Shown here: piece by piece, positions 50,413-59,499 of the stretch
Layout: the number at the start of each line of letters is the position of its first letter
Position numbering within the stretch: the stretch's first letter is position 1
Origin: Paenisporosarcina quisquiliarum_A
GTDB lineage: Bacteria; Bacillota; Bacilli; Bacillales_A; Planococcaceae
DNA length: 64,000 nt
Assembly (NCBI RefSeq): GCF_043641925.1
Contig: NZ_JBHZRU010000016.1
Location: forward strand, 23,392-87,391
Reading direction: 5' to 3'
Program-made: the position numbers and the translations under genes
The notes under the pieces: model-generated
Told to the model about the DNA's origin: nothing
The model's input: the letters and a program-made list of their open reading frames with translations, nothing else
The model's database searches: none

Positions 50413-50455
50413 TCAAAAGCCATGTAATCTCAAATGAGTTTACATGGCTTTTTCA
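50413..50455. terminator. yuiD terminator
   Basis: AAAAGCCATGTAA and TTTACATGGCTTTTT pair, with an inner CTCA/TGAG, at the 3' end of the minus-strand yuiD. Confidence 0.8.
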
Positions 50456-50462
50456 ACTGGAT

Positions 50463-50939
50463 TTATAAGATGAAGGCATAAATTAAAATGGAGATTACTA
50501 TGCCTGTTAACGCTCCCATAAATACTTCACTTGGTTTATGTCCCAATAAAGTCTTAAGTTCTTCAATTTTTTCAATATCTTTCTTTTGTGTCCATCCTTT
50601 TGATTGGCTCACAAAAGTTTGAAAGTCGGTACGCATTTGATTAATAATGATGGCTTGTTGTCCGGCTTGAAAACGGACACCCGTTGCATCAAACATCACG
50701 ATAATCGCAAAAATAGCAGACACAGCAAATAGAGGAGAGCCAAGACCTGTTTCAAAGGCTATAGCTGTTGTTAAAGCAGTAACAGCCGCAGAATGGGAAC
50801 TAGGCATACCGCCGGTAGAAGTGAATAGTTTCCAGTCCACTTTTCCAGTAATCAAATAGCCGATAGGTATTTTAACAAATTGAGCAAAAATAATACCGAA
50901 TAATGCAGCTAGGAGTGGAGTATTTGTAAGAATATCCAT
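50463..50939 (-). CDS. yuiD: YuiD, divergent PAP2-family membrane protein
   Basis: 158 residues with four or so membrane segments. GGMPSSHSAAVTALTTAIAFE is the phosphatase-like core motif (SxSH) and MFDATGVRFQAGQQA the second block with Asp and Arg. Divergent PAP2 members are found across bacilli and plants; substrate unknown. B. subtilis has yuiC before yuiD, but here that spot is filled by repeats and a gene remnant. Confidence 0.9.
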   Translation of the reverse strand: MDILTNTPLLAALFGIIFAQFVKIPIGYLITGKVDWKLFTSTGGMPSSHSAAVTALTTAIAFETGLGSPLFAVSAIFAIIVMFDATGVRFQAGQQAIIINQMRTDFQTFVSQSKGWTQKKDIEKIEELKTLLGHKPSEVFMGALTGIVISILIYAFIL

Positions 50940-51094
50940 TTAAATTCCACCCTTTCTAGTTGAGGTTTTGTTCTTTAATTATAACATAGATTAATAGGTG
51001 AAACCTTTCATGGGAAGGGACTTCAGATAATTCGAAATTCGGAACATATTCATATATAATAGAAATCGAGAGTATATAAATGGAGGGGTTCAGA

Positions 51095-52606
51095 ATGAAA
51101 GTTCAAGTAGCAGAAGTTAACTTCAATGAAATTCAAAGTGACGTTTTAATTGTAGGAACTTTTAAGCATCCAGAAAATACACAAGGATGGTCAGATTTTA
51201 ATTCGTTTTATGGGTCTTCATTAGAAAAATGGTTGAAATCTGGGGATATATCAAGTGATCGTAAAAAGATAACGAAATTACCTTCACTGAATGAGGGAAA
51301 ACTTCAACGTATTTTCTTTGTAGGTTTAGGTGACCGAAAAACATTGAAACAAGATGAATTAAGAGACATCTTTGGTTTAGTAGGAAAAGAACTAGTATCA
51401 ACAAAAACTTCAAATGTAACGATTTGGTTAGATTCATTTACAGCTGAAGACGAAATCCTTATTGAAGATGCAGCCTACTTAGCATCTGAAGGTATTGGTA
51501 TGGGGATTTATAAAGTTCAGGGATATAAAACATCATCTAATGAAGTAGACCATTATTTAGATTATGTTGAAATGATGACAAATGCAGATTCACAAGAAAT
51601 TGTGGCATATTTTGAAGTAGGAATGATTTACGCAGAAGCAGTAAATGAAGCACGAACTTTAGTCAATATGCCTTCAAATCTATTAACTGCTACAAAAATG
51701 GCAGAATATGCGAAAGAACTTGCCGAAAAGTATGACTTTGAATATGAAGAATTAGGAAAAGCTGAAATGGAAGAGTTAGGAATGGGAGCTATTTTAGCAG
51801 TAAACCAAGGCTCTACGGAAGAACCACGCCTAATGGTATTAAAATATCAAGGGAATGATGAATGGACAGATGTTGTCGGTTTAGTCGGTAAAGGAATCAC
51901 GTATGACACCGGAGGTTACTCGATTAAGCCAAAAGATGGCTTGGTAGGTATGAAAGTGGATATGGGTGGAGCAGCGGCTGTTTTAGGCGCGATGCGTATT
52001 ATAGGAGAGACGCAACCTAATAAAAATGTTATAGCGGTAATTGCTTCTACGGATAATATGATTTCTGGAAATGCATTTAAACCTGATGATGTTATCACTT
52101 CTTTGAGTGGGAAAACCATTGAAATTTTAAACACAGATGCTGAGGGCAGACTTGTTTTAGCTGACTCCGTAACGTATGCAAAACAGCAGGGAGCTAATTA
52201 CATTGTCGATGTTGCAACGCTAACTGGTGGGGTAATCGTTGCTCTTGGTAAAGATAAAACTGGTGCGTTAACAAATGATGAAGCTTTCTTCGAAACATTT
52301 ATGGAAGCTTCTGTTGAAACAGGCGAATTTGTATGGCGCCTTCCTTTAACGGAGAATGACAAAAAGAGAATTCGTAAAAGTGATGTTGCTGACTTAAATA
52401 ATTCGCCAGGTCGTGATGGACATATGATATTTGGCGGTGGTTTTGTTGGCGAATTCGTTGAAAATACACCATGGATTCATTTAGACATCGCTGGAACATC
52501 TGATGCATCCTCTGCTCATGATTTAGGTCCTAAAGGTGGTACTGGTGCGATGGTACGTACCTTAGCGACATTAATTGAACGAATGAGTGAAGAAGTAACC
52601 GAGTAG
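51095..52606 (+). CDS. pepA: Leucyl aminopeptidase (M17, PepA type; YuiE)
   Basis: 503 residues from ATG 51095, six bases after GGAGGGG; ATG 51080 precedes the site. The catalytic domain has VGKGITYDTGGYSIKP with metal ligands, KVDMGGAAAVLGAM and the M17 signature NTDAEGRLVLADSVTYA. It removes N-terminal residues, typically Leu, from peptides, using two divalent metals, in the cytosol. Monocistronic as far as can be seen. Confidence 0.95.
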   Translation: MKVQVAEVNFNEIQSDVLIVGTFKHPENTQGWSDFNSFYGSSLEKWLKSGDISSDRKKITKLPSLNEGKLQRIFFVGLGDRKTLKQDELRDIFGLVGKELVSTKTSNVTIWLDSFTAEDEILIEDAAYLASEGIGMGIYKVQGYKTSSNEVDHYLDYVEMMTNADSQEIVAYFEVGMIYAEAVNEARTLVNMPSNLLTATKMAEYAKELAEKYDFEYEELGKAEMEELGMGAILAVNQGSTEEPRLMVLKYQGNDEWTDVVGLVGKGITYDTGGYSIKPKDGLVGMKVDMGGAAAVLGAMRIIGETQPNKNVIAVIASTDNMISGNAFKPDDVITSLSGKTIEILNTDAEGRLVLADSVTYAKQQGANYIVDVATLTGGVIVALGKDKTGALTNDEAFFETFMEASVETGEFVWRLPLTENDKKRIRKSDVADLNNSPGRDGHMIFGGGFVGEFVENTPWIHLDIAGTSDASSAHDLGPKGGTGAMVRTLATLIERMSEEVTE

Positions 52607-52668
52607 GCATTAACCCTGTGTCTCTCATCCTTGAATTCATACGATAGGAAGGAGAGGAGGAGAGACAT

Positions 52669-52899
52669 TTGGTGAATCGTTATCGTCCCTACTATGGTAG
52701 AGGGAGAGGATTTGGACGCGGATTTGGTGGAGGAGGTCTCGGCTTTTTTGGGGGACCTTTCTTGGGAGGACTTGCTGGTAGTTTGTTAGGTTCTACTTTA
52801 TATCCGCAATACCGACCTTACCCTTATCAATATTATCCGCAGTATCCACCATACTATTACCCCCCCTATTATGGAGGGTATCCGTACCGTGGTTATTAA
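52669..52899 (+). CDS. Gly/Tyr/Pro-rich small protein, possible spore or envelope protein
   Basis: 76 residues from TTG 52669, eight bases after GAGGAGG (GTG 52672 is the alternative). The first half is Arg/Gly-rich with GRGRGFGRGFGGGG, then a short hydrophobic GGLAGSLLG, then a Tyr-Pro-rich tail (PYPYQYYPQYPPYYYPPYYG). Low-complexity proteins of this kind occur in spore coats of bacilli, but there is no direct support here. Own terminator downstream. Confidence 0.65.
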   Translation: MVNRYRPYYGRGRGFGRGFGGGGLGFFGGPFLGGLAGSLLGSTLYPQYRPYPYQYYPQYPPYYYPPYYGGYPYRGY

Positions 52900-52901
52900 T
52901 T

Positions 52902-52948
52902 AAAAAGGCAACAGCTTATTCCCTTAAAGGATTAGCTGTTGCCTTTTA
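52902..52948. terminator. Terminator between the Gly/Tyr-rich gene and mrpG
   Basis: AAAAAGGCAACAGCT pairs with AGCTGTTGCCTTTT. It serves the convergent mrp operon too. Confidence 0.88.
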
Positions 52949-53311
52949 CTATTGTTTTTTTCTTCTTTCGTCAAGTACCGGAGCGAGTTCATCTTTCACT
53001 GAACCTTCCCACATTTTAACGCCTGTTAAATAAGCAGATCTACCAATAACATGACCTCCTACAGGACCTGTTATAAACAAGAAGACTATGCCTAAAAGAA
53101 TTCGCGTATTTACATGGCCTTCGATGAACCAAAAGTGGAAGAACACCCCTAACAAAATAAACATGACTCCGAGAGTTGCACTTTTAGATGCAGCGTGAGT
53201 TCGGGAGTATACATCTGGTAATCGAATTAAACCAATGGCAGTCACTAATATAAAAATGACACCAAATACGATTGTTGAAATGATTAAAATATTAGCTAAT
53301 ATCATTGTCAC
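52949..53311 (-). CDS. mrpG: Mrp Na+/H+ antiporter subunit G
   Basis: 120 residues with three membrane segments. VTAIGLIRLPDVYSRTHAASKSATLG is presented as IGLIRLPDVYSRTHAASKS, the MnhG/PhaG signature. Last gene of mrpABCDEFG; it overlaps mrpF by 20 bases. All seven subunits are needed for Na+/H+ exchange. Confidence 0.95.
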   Translation of the reverse strand: MTMILANILIISTIVFGVIFILVTAIGLIRLPDVYSRTHAASKSATLGVMFILLGVFFHFWFIEGHVNTRILLGIVFLFITGPVGGHVIGRSAYLTGVKMWEGSVKDELAPVLDERRKKQ

Positions 53312-53576
53312 GTTGAATAATCTCTCCCTTCTCTAGAAACTTAGAGAATGCAACCGTTCCGATGAACGCTAATATGGCTAACAATAAAATAATTTCTAAG
53401 AAAAAGCTAGTTCCCGCTAAAATTGAAATCATGCCAATCATACAGATAAGAGCTACACCTAGTGAATCGAGTGCAACCACACGATCTGGTACTGATGGTC
53501 CTTTAATAAGCCGAAAAATAAACGCCAACATGGAGAGACTTATTAATATAACCACACCCCAATAAAAGAACATCAT
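53292..53576 (-). CDS. mrpF: Mrp Na+/H+ antiporter subunit F
   Basis: 94 residues, three membrane segments, with LIKGPSVPDRVVALDSLGVA, the MrpF signature containing the conserved Pro and Asp. Overlaps mrpE by one base and mrpG by 20. In B. subtilis MrpF has also been linked to cholate resistance. Confidence 0.95.
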   Translation of the reverse strand: MMFFYWGVVILISLSMLAFIFRLIKGPSVPDRVVALDSLGVALICMIGMISILAGTSFFLEIILLLAILAFIGTVAFSKFLEKGEIIQRDNDIS

Positions 53577-54052
53577 TATCTGCTCACCTCCTGAATGGCT
53601 TTCTCAAATGTATTTTTGATCGAGTCAATCGCTTCGTCAGCATCGCCATAATTGAGAGCATGGATATAAAGCGTTTTAGAATCTTCCGATACATCTATCA
53701 CAAGGGTTCCAGGTGTTAATGTGATTAAACTAGATAATAAGGTAATCTCCCAATCCTTCTCTAATACAATCGGTAAAGCAAAAATAGCTGGCTTTATTGG
53801 CATTTTAGGTTGAACGATTAAAAGAAGAACTTGAATATTTGCACTGATTAATTCTTTAAAGAATAATCCTATTAAACAGATGACTGCCCATACTCGGTGC
53901 ATATAAAATCGACCTGGGAAAAAGCCTTTCGTTATCCATAACATTAAAGCGCCAAGTAAAAATCCAACAATGAATGTAGATGCATTAAAAGACACAGTCA
54001 AAAACATCCATAGAAATGCGATTAAAAAATTAATCATCATTTGAAAGGCCAT
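53576..54052 (-). CDS. mrpE: Mrp Na+/H+ antiporter subunit E
   Basis: 158 residues: N-terminal membrane region (1-80) and a C-terminal cytoplasmic part with LTPGTLVIDVSEDSKTLYIH, the MrpE family block. It abuts mrpD directly. Confidence 0.94.
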   Translation of the reverse strand: MAFQMMINFLIAFLWMFLTVSFNASTFIVGFLLGALMLWITKGFFPGRFYMHRVWAVICLIGLFFKELISANIQVLLLIVQPKMPIKPAIFALPIVLEKDWEITLLSSLITLTPGTLVIDVSEDSKTLYIHALNYGDADEAIDSIKNTFEKAIQEVSR

Positions 54053-55537
54053 TTAAGCACCTCCTAAAACGGCTTTAATATAAATAGATGGATCGAGCAT
54101 TACATTTGAAGCGTCACTCATATAGGGTACAAGCCACTCAGAGCCAACTCCATACAATACGCTAATTCCAACTAATACAACCGCTGGAATGAATAATCCA
54201 CGGTACACACTAGAAGATAGCATCTGAACTTTAACTGGTTCTCCCCAAAATGCATAAATGAATATACGAATGACGGATAGCAATACAACCAAACTCGAAG
54301 CTAATATGAATATGCTACCCCATAAATTATCTGCTTCAAATCCACCTTGAACAATTAATAACTTCCCGACAAACCCACTTAGTGGAGGAATTCCAGCTAA
54401 ACCAAATGCAGCGATTAAATAGGTCCATCCTAAAGTTGGGTATGTCTTAATCAATCCACCCATTTTACGTAAATCAGAAGTGCCTGTAATGGCAATGATG
54501 ATACCAATCAATAGGAAAAGTGCGCCTTTGATTAAGATATCGTGAATTAAGTAAAACACAGATCCCATTAAAGCTGGTTCATTCATTTGTGAAGCACCAA
54601 ATAAGATAACCCCAACGGCGATAATGATGTTGTAAATAATGATTTTTTTAACATCAAAATAAGCTAGTGCACCAATACTTCCTGCAACGATCGTTAATAT
54701 GGCAAGTATCATCAATAGTTCATGAGTAAATGCCTGATCAAGCGTAAAGAACAATGTATACGTACGCATGATTGCGTAAACTCCAACTTTGGTTAGCAAC
54801 GCTCCGAATAATGCTAGAACTGGGATAGGTGGAGCGGCGTAAGAACTCGGTAACCAGAAATAAAGAGGGAATATTGCTCCTTTTAGTCCAAACACCATCA
54901 AAAACAATACTGCAATAACAGTGATAATACCGGGTTGGTTTACTTGTGCAATTTTCACAGATATATCAGCCATGTTTAGCGTTCCAATGACAGAATATAA
55001 GTAAGCTACTGTAACTACAAATAATGCAGATGAAATGACATTCACTAATATGTATTTGATGGATTCACGAAGTTGAATTTTCTCTCCACCTAGTACTATC
55101 AATAGATAGGAAGACATTAGCAATACTTCGAAAAAGACAAACATATTAAAGATATCACCAGTGGTGAAAGCTCCATTCACACCAGTTAACATAAACAAAA
55201 TTCCTGGGTAGTAAAAATACGATTCACGATCACGGTCAATAAATGAGAAGCTGTACCACACCACAATAAGTGTGATGAGTGTGGAAGATAGTACGAGTAA
55301 AACCGACAACATATCTGACACCATTGAAATACCAAATGGTGCTGGCCAACTACCAAGTGTTATCGCTTGAATACCATCTGCTTTTACTTTGAATAATAAA
55401 ACAAAGGTAACAAACAAAGTCAAAATTAAGGTTCCAAACGTAATCCATCTTTGTGCTAAACGATTTTTTGGAAATAACAATAAGATGGAAGCAAAGAGAA
55501 ATGGAATTAGAATGGGGAACAAAAGTAAATTAATCAT
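54053..55537 (-). CDS. mrpD: Mrp Na+/H+ antiporter subunit D
   Basis: 494 residues, about 14 membrane segments, related to complex I subunits NuoN/NuoM. The proton-conducting core contains FEVLLMSSYLLIVLGG with the conserved Glu, GLKGAIFPLYFWLPSSYAAP with the conserved Lys, and FGLAGIPPLSGFVGKLLIVQ. Overlaps mrpC by eight bases. Confidence 0.96.
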   Translation of the reverse strand: MINLLLFPILIPFLFASILLLFPKNRLAQRWITFGTLILTLFVTFVLLFKVKADGIQAITLGSWPAPFGISMVSDMLSVLLVLSSTLITLIVVWYSFSFIDRDRESYFYYPGILFMLTGVNGAFTTGDIFNMFVFFEVLLMSSYLLIVLGGEKIQLRESIKYILVNVISSALFVVTVAYLYSVIGTLNMADISVKIAQVNQPGIITVIAVLFLMVFGLKGAIFPLYFWLPSSYAAPPIPVLALFGALLTKVGVYAIMRTYTLFFTLDQAFTHELLMILAILTIVAGSIGALAYFDVKKIIIYNIIIAVGVILFGASQMNEPALMGSVFYLIHDILIKGALFLLIGIIIAITGTSDLRKMGGLIKTYPTLGWTYLIAAFGLAGIPPLSGFVGKLLIVQGGFEADNLWGSIFILASSLVVLLSVIRIFIYAFWGEPVKVQMLSSSVYRGLFIPAVVLVGISVLYGVGSEWLVPYMSDASNVMLDPSIYIKAVLGGA

Positions 55538-55871
55538 AGTCTTCAGTTCCTCTCATTAAGTTCATATTATCAGTTTCAAGCTCTTGATAAGAGCGATACG
55601 CCAATACTAAGAAAAAGGCGGTAACACCAAAACTAATAACAATCGCAGTTAAAATAAGCGCTTGTGGTAATGGATCTGCATAATTCGTAACACCTGGTGA
55701 TACAACAGGTGGTGCGTCACCATCTAAACCACCCATTGTTAGTAGAAGCAAATGGGCTCCGTGACTAAGTAAGCCAGTACCAATAATAATTCGTAATAAA
55801 CTTTTAGATAACATTAAATAAACAGCGGCCATGAACAAAAAGCCGATAACAAAACTCATGATAATTTCCAT
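55530..55871 (-). CDS. mrpC: Mrp Na+/H+ antiporter subunit C
   Basis: 113 residues, three membrane segments, NuoK-like. LLRIIIGTGLLSHGAHLLLL and DPLPQALILTAIVISFGVTA are the MrpC/NuoK blocks. Joined to mrpB by a one-base overlap. Confidence 0.96.
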   Translation of the reverse strand: MEIIMSFVIGFLFMAAVYLMLSKSLLRIIIGTGLLSHGAHLLLLTMGGLDGDAPPVVSPGVTNYADPLPQALILTAIVISFGVTAFFLVLAYRSYQELETDNMNLMRGTEDYD

Positions 55872-56293
55872 TAGTCATCAGCTCCAATCGATTGAATAAT
55901 GGTCATCGTGACACCTACAACAACTAAGTAAACACCTGTATCAAATAACATTGCAGTGTGTAAAGACTGTTTACCTAATAACGGTAATTCAAAGTAATCA
56001 AATGCATGTGTGAAAAATGGAACGTTAAAGAAAATGGATCCTGCTGCTGTAGCGATTGCCACTAGTAATCCAACTGCTGTCATCACAGTGTAGTTAATCG
56101 GAAGTGCGGTAGTGACTGTTTTTAAATCGAATGCTAGCAACAATAAGACGATACCACTAGCAGTTAACAATCCTCCAACAAATCCACCACCAGGCGTATA
56201 ATGACCTGCAAAAAAGATGTGAATCGAGAAAAGGAAAATGATGAAAAATATGAGTTTCGTCGTTGTTTGTAAAATAACATCATTCGTTTTCAA
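55871..56293 (-). CDS. mrpB: Mrp Na+/H+ antiporter subunit B
   Basis: 140 residues, four membrane segments. HYTPGGGFVGGLLTASGIVL is the MrpB signature. The start overlaps the mrpA end by 14 bases. Confidence 0.96.
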   Translation of the reverse strand: MKTNDVILQTTTKLIFFIIFLFSIHIFFAGHYTPGGGFVGGLLTASGIVLLLLAFDLKTVTTALPINYTVMTAVGLLVAIATAAGSIFFNVPFFTHAFDYFELPLLGKQSLHTAMLFDTGVYLVVVGVTMTIIQSIGADD

Positions 56294-58700
56294 TGCGATT
56301 CACCTCTTTCTTTTTCGTCAAACGCAATTTAATCATAGCGATAATACCAAGAGAAGCGATGGCTAAAACGGCAATTTCGAATAAGGTATCGAATCCACGG
56401 TAATCAACAAGTATAACGTTGACGATGTTTCCTCCACCAGCTTCAGAATACACAGTATCTTCATAATAAGAAGATATAGATGGTACCAGCTTTTGAGAAT
56501 GTGCTGATAAAGCGATAATCGTTACCGTCACACCCACGCCAATTGCTACGAGTGCATTCCCAAGACGGAAACGCATCCGATTTTCGTGTCGATTTAATTT
56601 TGGTAAATGGTAAAAAGCGAGTAAAAACAAAGCGACAGAAACGGTTTCAATAACTAATTGTGTTAAGGCTAAGTCAGGTGCATTAAATACAACAAAGAAT
56701 AAGGCAACAGAGTATCCAACTGCTCCCAAAGCAATAATAGAAGTTAGTCTAGATTTTGCTAAAAGAATTGTAATTGTACCTGCTATTAAAACCAATGCGA
56801 TGATTAATTCATAAAAACGAATCGGCGCAAGAGTTGCAAAACTGACATCAAAGGCATTTTGAATAAAGACTGTCGAAACTGTTAATAAGACAATTCCAGT
56901 AAACATATACACCAAGTATGAACGGATGAATCCAGTCATGTAAAAGCGAGATACTCGGTTAGTTCCCACTTCGCTTAAGAACATCAAACTATCATAGAAA
57001 CGGTTTAAGGTAAATCCAGATGGAAACTTCCCATATAAATGTTGCCATTTAGGCAATGTCCAATACAGCAAGAAACCAATCATGATAATACCTAATGTCA
57101 TAAACAGTTCTATATTAGGACCATGCCAAGCTTTAACATGAACCTCGATATCGCTTGGTGATGCATATAGAAAAGGTTGAATCGCTAATACAGCTGGTTT
57201 AACCAAGGTATCACCAATCAGATTTGGAATAAAGAAGATGAGTAATACAAGCGTTCCTAAAATAGCAGGTGAAATCAGCATCCCAATAGGTGCTTCATGT
57301 GCTGTTTTAGGCAATAAGTTAGGTTGATGCTTTCCTGTAAAGGTGCGGAAAACAAAGTAGAAGCTATATACAAAAGTAAAGACACTCGCAATCCATGCAA
57401 TGATTGGGAATAAAATACCCCATGTTTCAAAAGCAAAAAACTCAAATTCTGTAATCGAAAGCATGCCTGTTAAAAACATTTCTTTACTTAAGAATCCATT
57501 GAAAGGGGGAAGACCCGCCATAGATAAACTACCAATCATGGCAATCGTAAACGTAACCGGCATTAAGCTCATTAATCCGCCTAATTTCCTAATATCGCGC
57601 GTACCGGTTTCATGGTCAACAATCCCTGCAATCATGAACAAGCTACCCTTGAAGGTTGCATGATTAATCAAATGGAAGATTGCAGCGAAAGCAGCATATT
57701 TAAATATGTCATTTTCTTCAACACCTGTGTGGAACGAAATAGCTCCAGCACCAAGCAATGACATGATTAAACCTAGCTGACTAACTGTTGAGAAAGCAAG
57801 AATTCCTTTTAAATCTGTTTGTTTCAATGCAAAGAATGAACCCCAAAACAATGTTAATAAACCGATGCCTGTAACTAGCCAAATCCATATTTCTGAACTT
57901 GCATAAATCGGCGTAAAACGAGCAACTAAATATAATCCTGCTTTAACCATAGTGGCTGAATGTAGGTAAGCACTAACCGGTGTAGGTGCTTCCATAGCAT
58001 CAGGTAACCAAATATAAAATGGAAACTGTGCAGATTTAGTAAATGCACCCAGTAAAACTAAAATGAGCGACCATACAAACCACTCATGATTAAGGAGAGT
58101 AGGTGCCTGTCCAATTAATTCTCGAATTGAATAGGTATCACCCATAATCGAAAGTAAAACAAATCCACCAAGCATCATCAATCCACCAAAAACAGTAATC
58201 ATCATGGATTTGAGTGCGCCAAATCGGGATCGATCTCGCTTATACCAATATCCGATTAGTAGGAACGATGAAATGGATGTTAGTTCCCAAAAAAAGTACA
58301 AGCTAATCAGGTGGTCAGATTGAACAATTCCAAGCATAGCCGTCATGAAAAGCATCAAATACACATAGAAATTATGTAATTGTTCACGTGTTTTATCTAA
58401 ATAGAAAATAGAATAAAGCACAACCAACGAACCAATTCCAGTAATCAAAAGTGAGAATAACAAGCTTAAACCGTCTATATAGGAAATAAACGAAATATCA
58501 AGCGTTGGAATCCACGGTAAAGAGGATGTAAATGTTTTACCTTTACTCACTTCCGGTAAAAAGGTCGTGTATACAGCAAACAAAAAGACCGGTACTAAAA
58601 GGGCGAACCAGCCTGTATGTATTCCGTTAATTTTCTTAAACAAAAACGGTATGAAAAGAGCCGCAATCATCGGAATGAATATGAAAAGTACAAATGACAA
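56280..58700 (-). CDS. mrpA: Mrp Na+/H+ antiporter subunit A
   Basis: 806 residues, the size of MrpA, with about 20 membrane segments. The first 500 resemble NuoL (FFWELTSISSFLLIGYWYKR with the key Glu; TKSAQFPFYIWLPDAMEAPT with the key Lys), and the C-terminal part holds the MrpA-specific and NuoJ-like region (FNAPDLALTQLVIETVSVAL). Start is TTG 58700, six bases after GGAGG. First gene of the operon, which couples proton entry to Na+ export for pH and salt tolerance. Confidence 0.96.
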   Translation of the reverse strand: MSFVLFIFIPMIAALFIPFLFKKINGIHTGWFALLVPVFLFAVYTTFLPEVSKGKTFTSSLPWIPTLDISFISYIDGLSLLFSLLITGIGSLVVLYSIFYLDKTREQLHNFYVYLMLFMTAMLGIVQSDHLISLYFFWELTSISSFLLIGYWYKRDRSRFGALKSMMITVFGGLMMLGGFVLLSIMGDTYSIRELIGQAPTLLNHEWFVWSLILVLLGAFTKSAQFPFYIWLPDAMEAPTPVSAYLHSATMVKAGLYLVARFTPIYASSEIWIWLVTGIGLLTLFWGSFFALKQTDLKGILAFSTVSQLGLIMSLLGAGAISFHTGVEENDIFKYAAFAAIFHLINHATFKGSLFMIAGIVDHETGTRDIRKLGGLMSLMPVTFTIAMIGSLSMAGLPPFNGFLSKEMFLTGMLSITEFEFFAFETWGILFPIIAWIASVFTFVYSFYFVFRTFTGKHQPNLLPKTAHEAPIGMLISPAILGTLVLLIFFIPNLIGDTLVKPAVLAIQPFLYASPSDIEVHVKAWHGPNIELFMTLGIIMIGFLLYWTLPKWQHLYGKFPSGFTLNRFYDSLMFLSEVGTNRVSRFYMTGFIRSYLVYMFTGIVLLTVSTVFIQNAFDVSFATLAPIRFYELIIALVLIAGTITILLAKSRLTSIIALGAVGYSVALFFVVFNAPDLALTQLVIETVSVALFLLAFYHLPKLNRHENRMRFRLGNALVAIGVGVTVTIIALSAHSQKLVPSISSYYEDTVYSEAGGGNIVNVILVDYRGFDTLFEIAVLAIASLGIIAMIKLRLTKKKEVNRIENE

Positions 58701-58721
58701 GTTAATCCTCCTTCATTAAGA

Positions 58722-58749
58722 AATTTAAATTTATTGTTTATAAAGTCAA
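58722..58749 (-). promoter_or_regulatory. mrp operon promoter
   Basis: On the minus strand TTGACT (58749-58744) and TAAATT (58727-58722) are 16 bases apart, just upstream of the mrpA ribosome site. Confidence 0.5.
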
Positions 58750-58866
58750 GTATAGCGTAGTTTTAGGCGGATTGCATGAGTGACTACTCAAAGGAAAGGT
58801 TGCTAACGATGTATTTTCTCAGCTATGATAAATAGGAAGAAACATCGCAGATAATGAGGGAAGTTC

Positions 58867-59430
58867 ATGAAAAATCCATATATTTTTGGTTATTTACCAC
58901 TGATCACAATTATCTTATTTAGTTTAACTTTTGGTGTGTTTACCGTTACAGAAGCATTAGATTTATTTAAAGGAATCGGCGTCTATTCCGGTATGAGAGA
59001 ATTTTTGTCTGATTTACAGTTGCGATTGTTTTTATTAATCGTCTTCGCCTTGTTCTATTTTATGGTTTTTTCAGCTTTAAAATTGATTGCTGAAACCATT
59101 CATGAATTAGCGATGCTTTTTTTCTCTAAAGATTTTGAAGGTCATACCATACACCACGCTAGAGGTGGATACGTAGTTTACTTTTTTGGTGGTTTAGCGT
59201 CTGTTCTCGGGATTCAATCACTGCCGATCTTAATCCTCATCTTTGGTGTGACAACCTTTATCTATTTCATTTATGTTATTTATAAGTTAAGTCATACGAT
59301 GACGATGTCTGGTACAGTCGGGATGATTTTATTTGAAATAGTGGTTTGGAGTCTATTTATATCATTAGTTGTCTATGTTTTATTGAAACTTTACAACGGA
59401 TTAATGGCAAGTTTGCCTTTCTTAGAATAA
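58867..59430 (+). CDS. yufK: YufK family membrane protein (DUF5366)
   Basis: 187 residues with five hydrophobic segments and a short cytoplasmic loop FFSKDFEGHTIHHARGGY. Divergent from mrpA, as yufK is in B. subtilis, which supports the name. Function unknown. ATG with GAGGGAAG upstream. Confidence 0.82.
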   Translation: MKNPYIFGYLPLITIILFSLTFGVFTVTEALDLFKGIGVYSGMREFLSDLQLRLFLLIVFALFYFMVFSALKLIAETIHELAMLFFSKDFEGHTIHHARGGYVVYFFGGLASVLGIQSLPILILIFGVTTFIYFIYVIYKLSHTMTMSGTVGMILFEIVVWSLFISLVVYVLLKLYNGLMASLPFLE

Positions 59431-59431
59431 A

Positions 59432-59484
59432 AACAGGGGTGTTCCAAGAGTCACGAAAAGTGACCTCTAGAACACCCCTTTGCT
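59432..59484. terminator. Terminator between yufK and pbpD
   Basis: AGGGGTGTTC pairs with GAACACCCCT, with inner GTCAC/GTGAC, and a short T run. It lies between convergent genes. Confidence 0.85.
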
Positions 59485-59499
59485 ATGTCTAAAAAGATA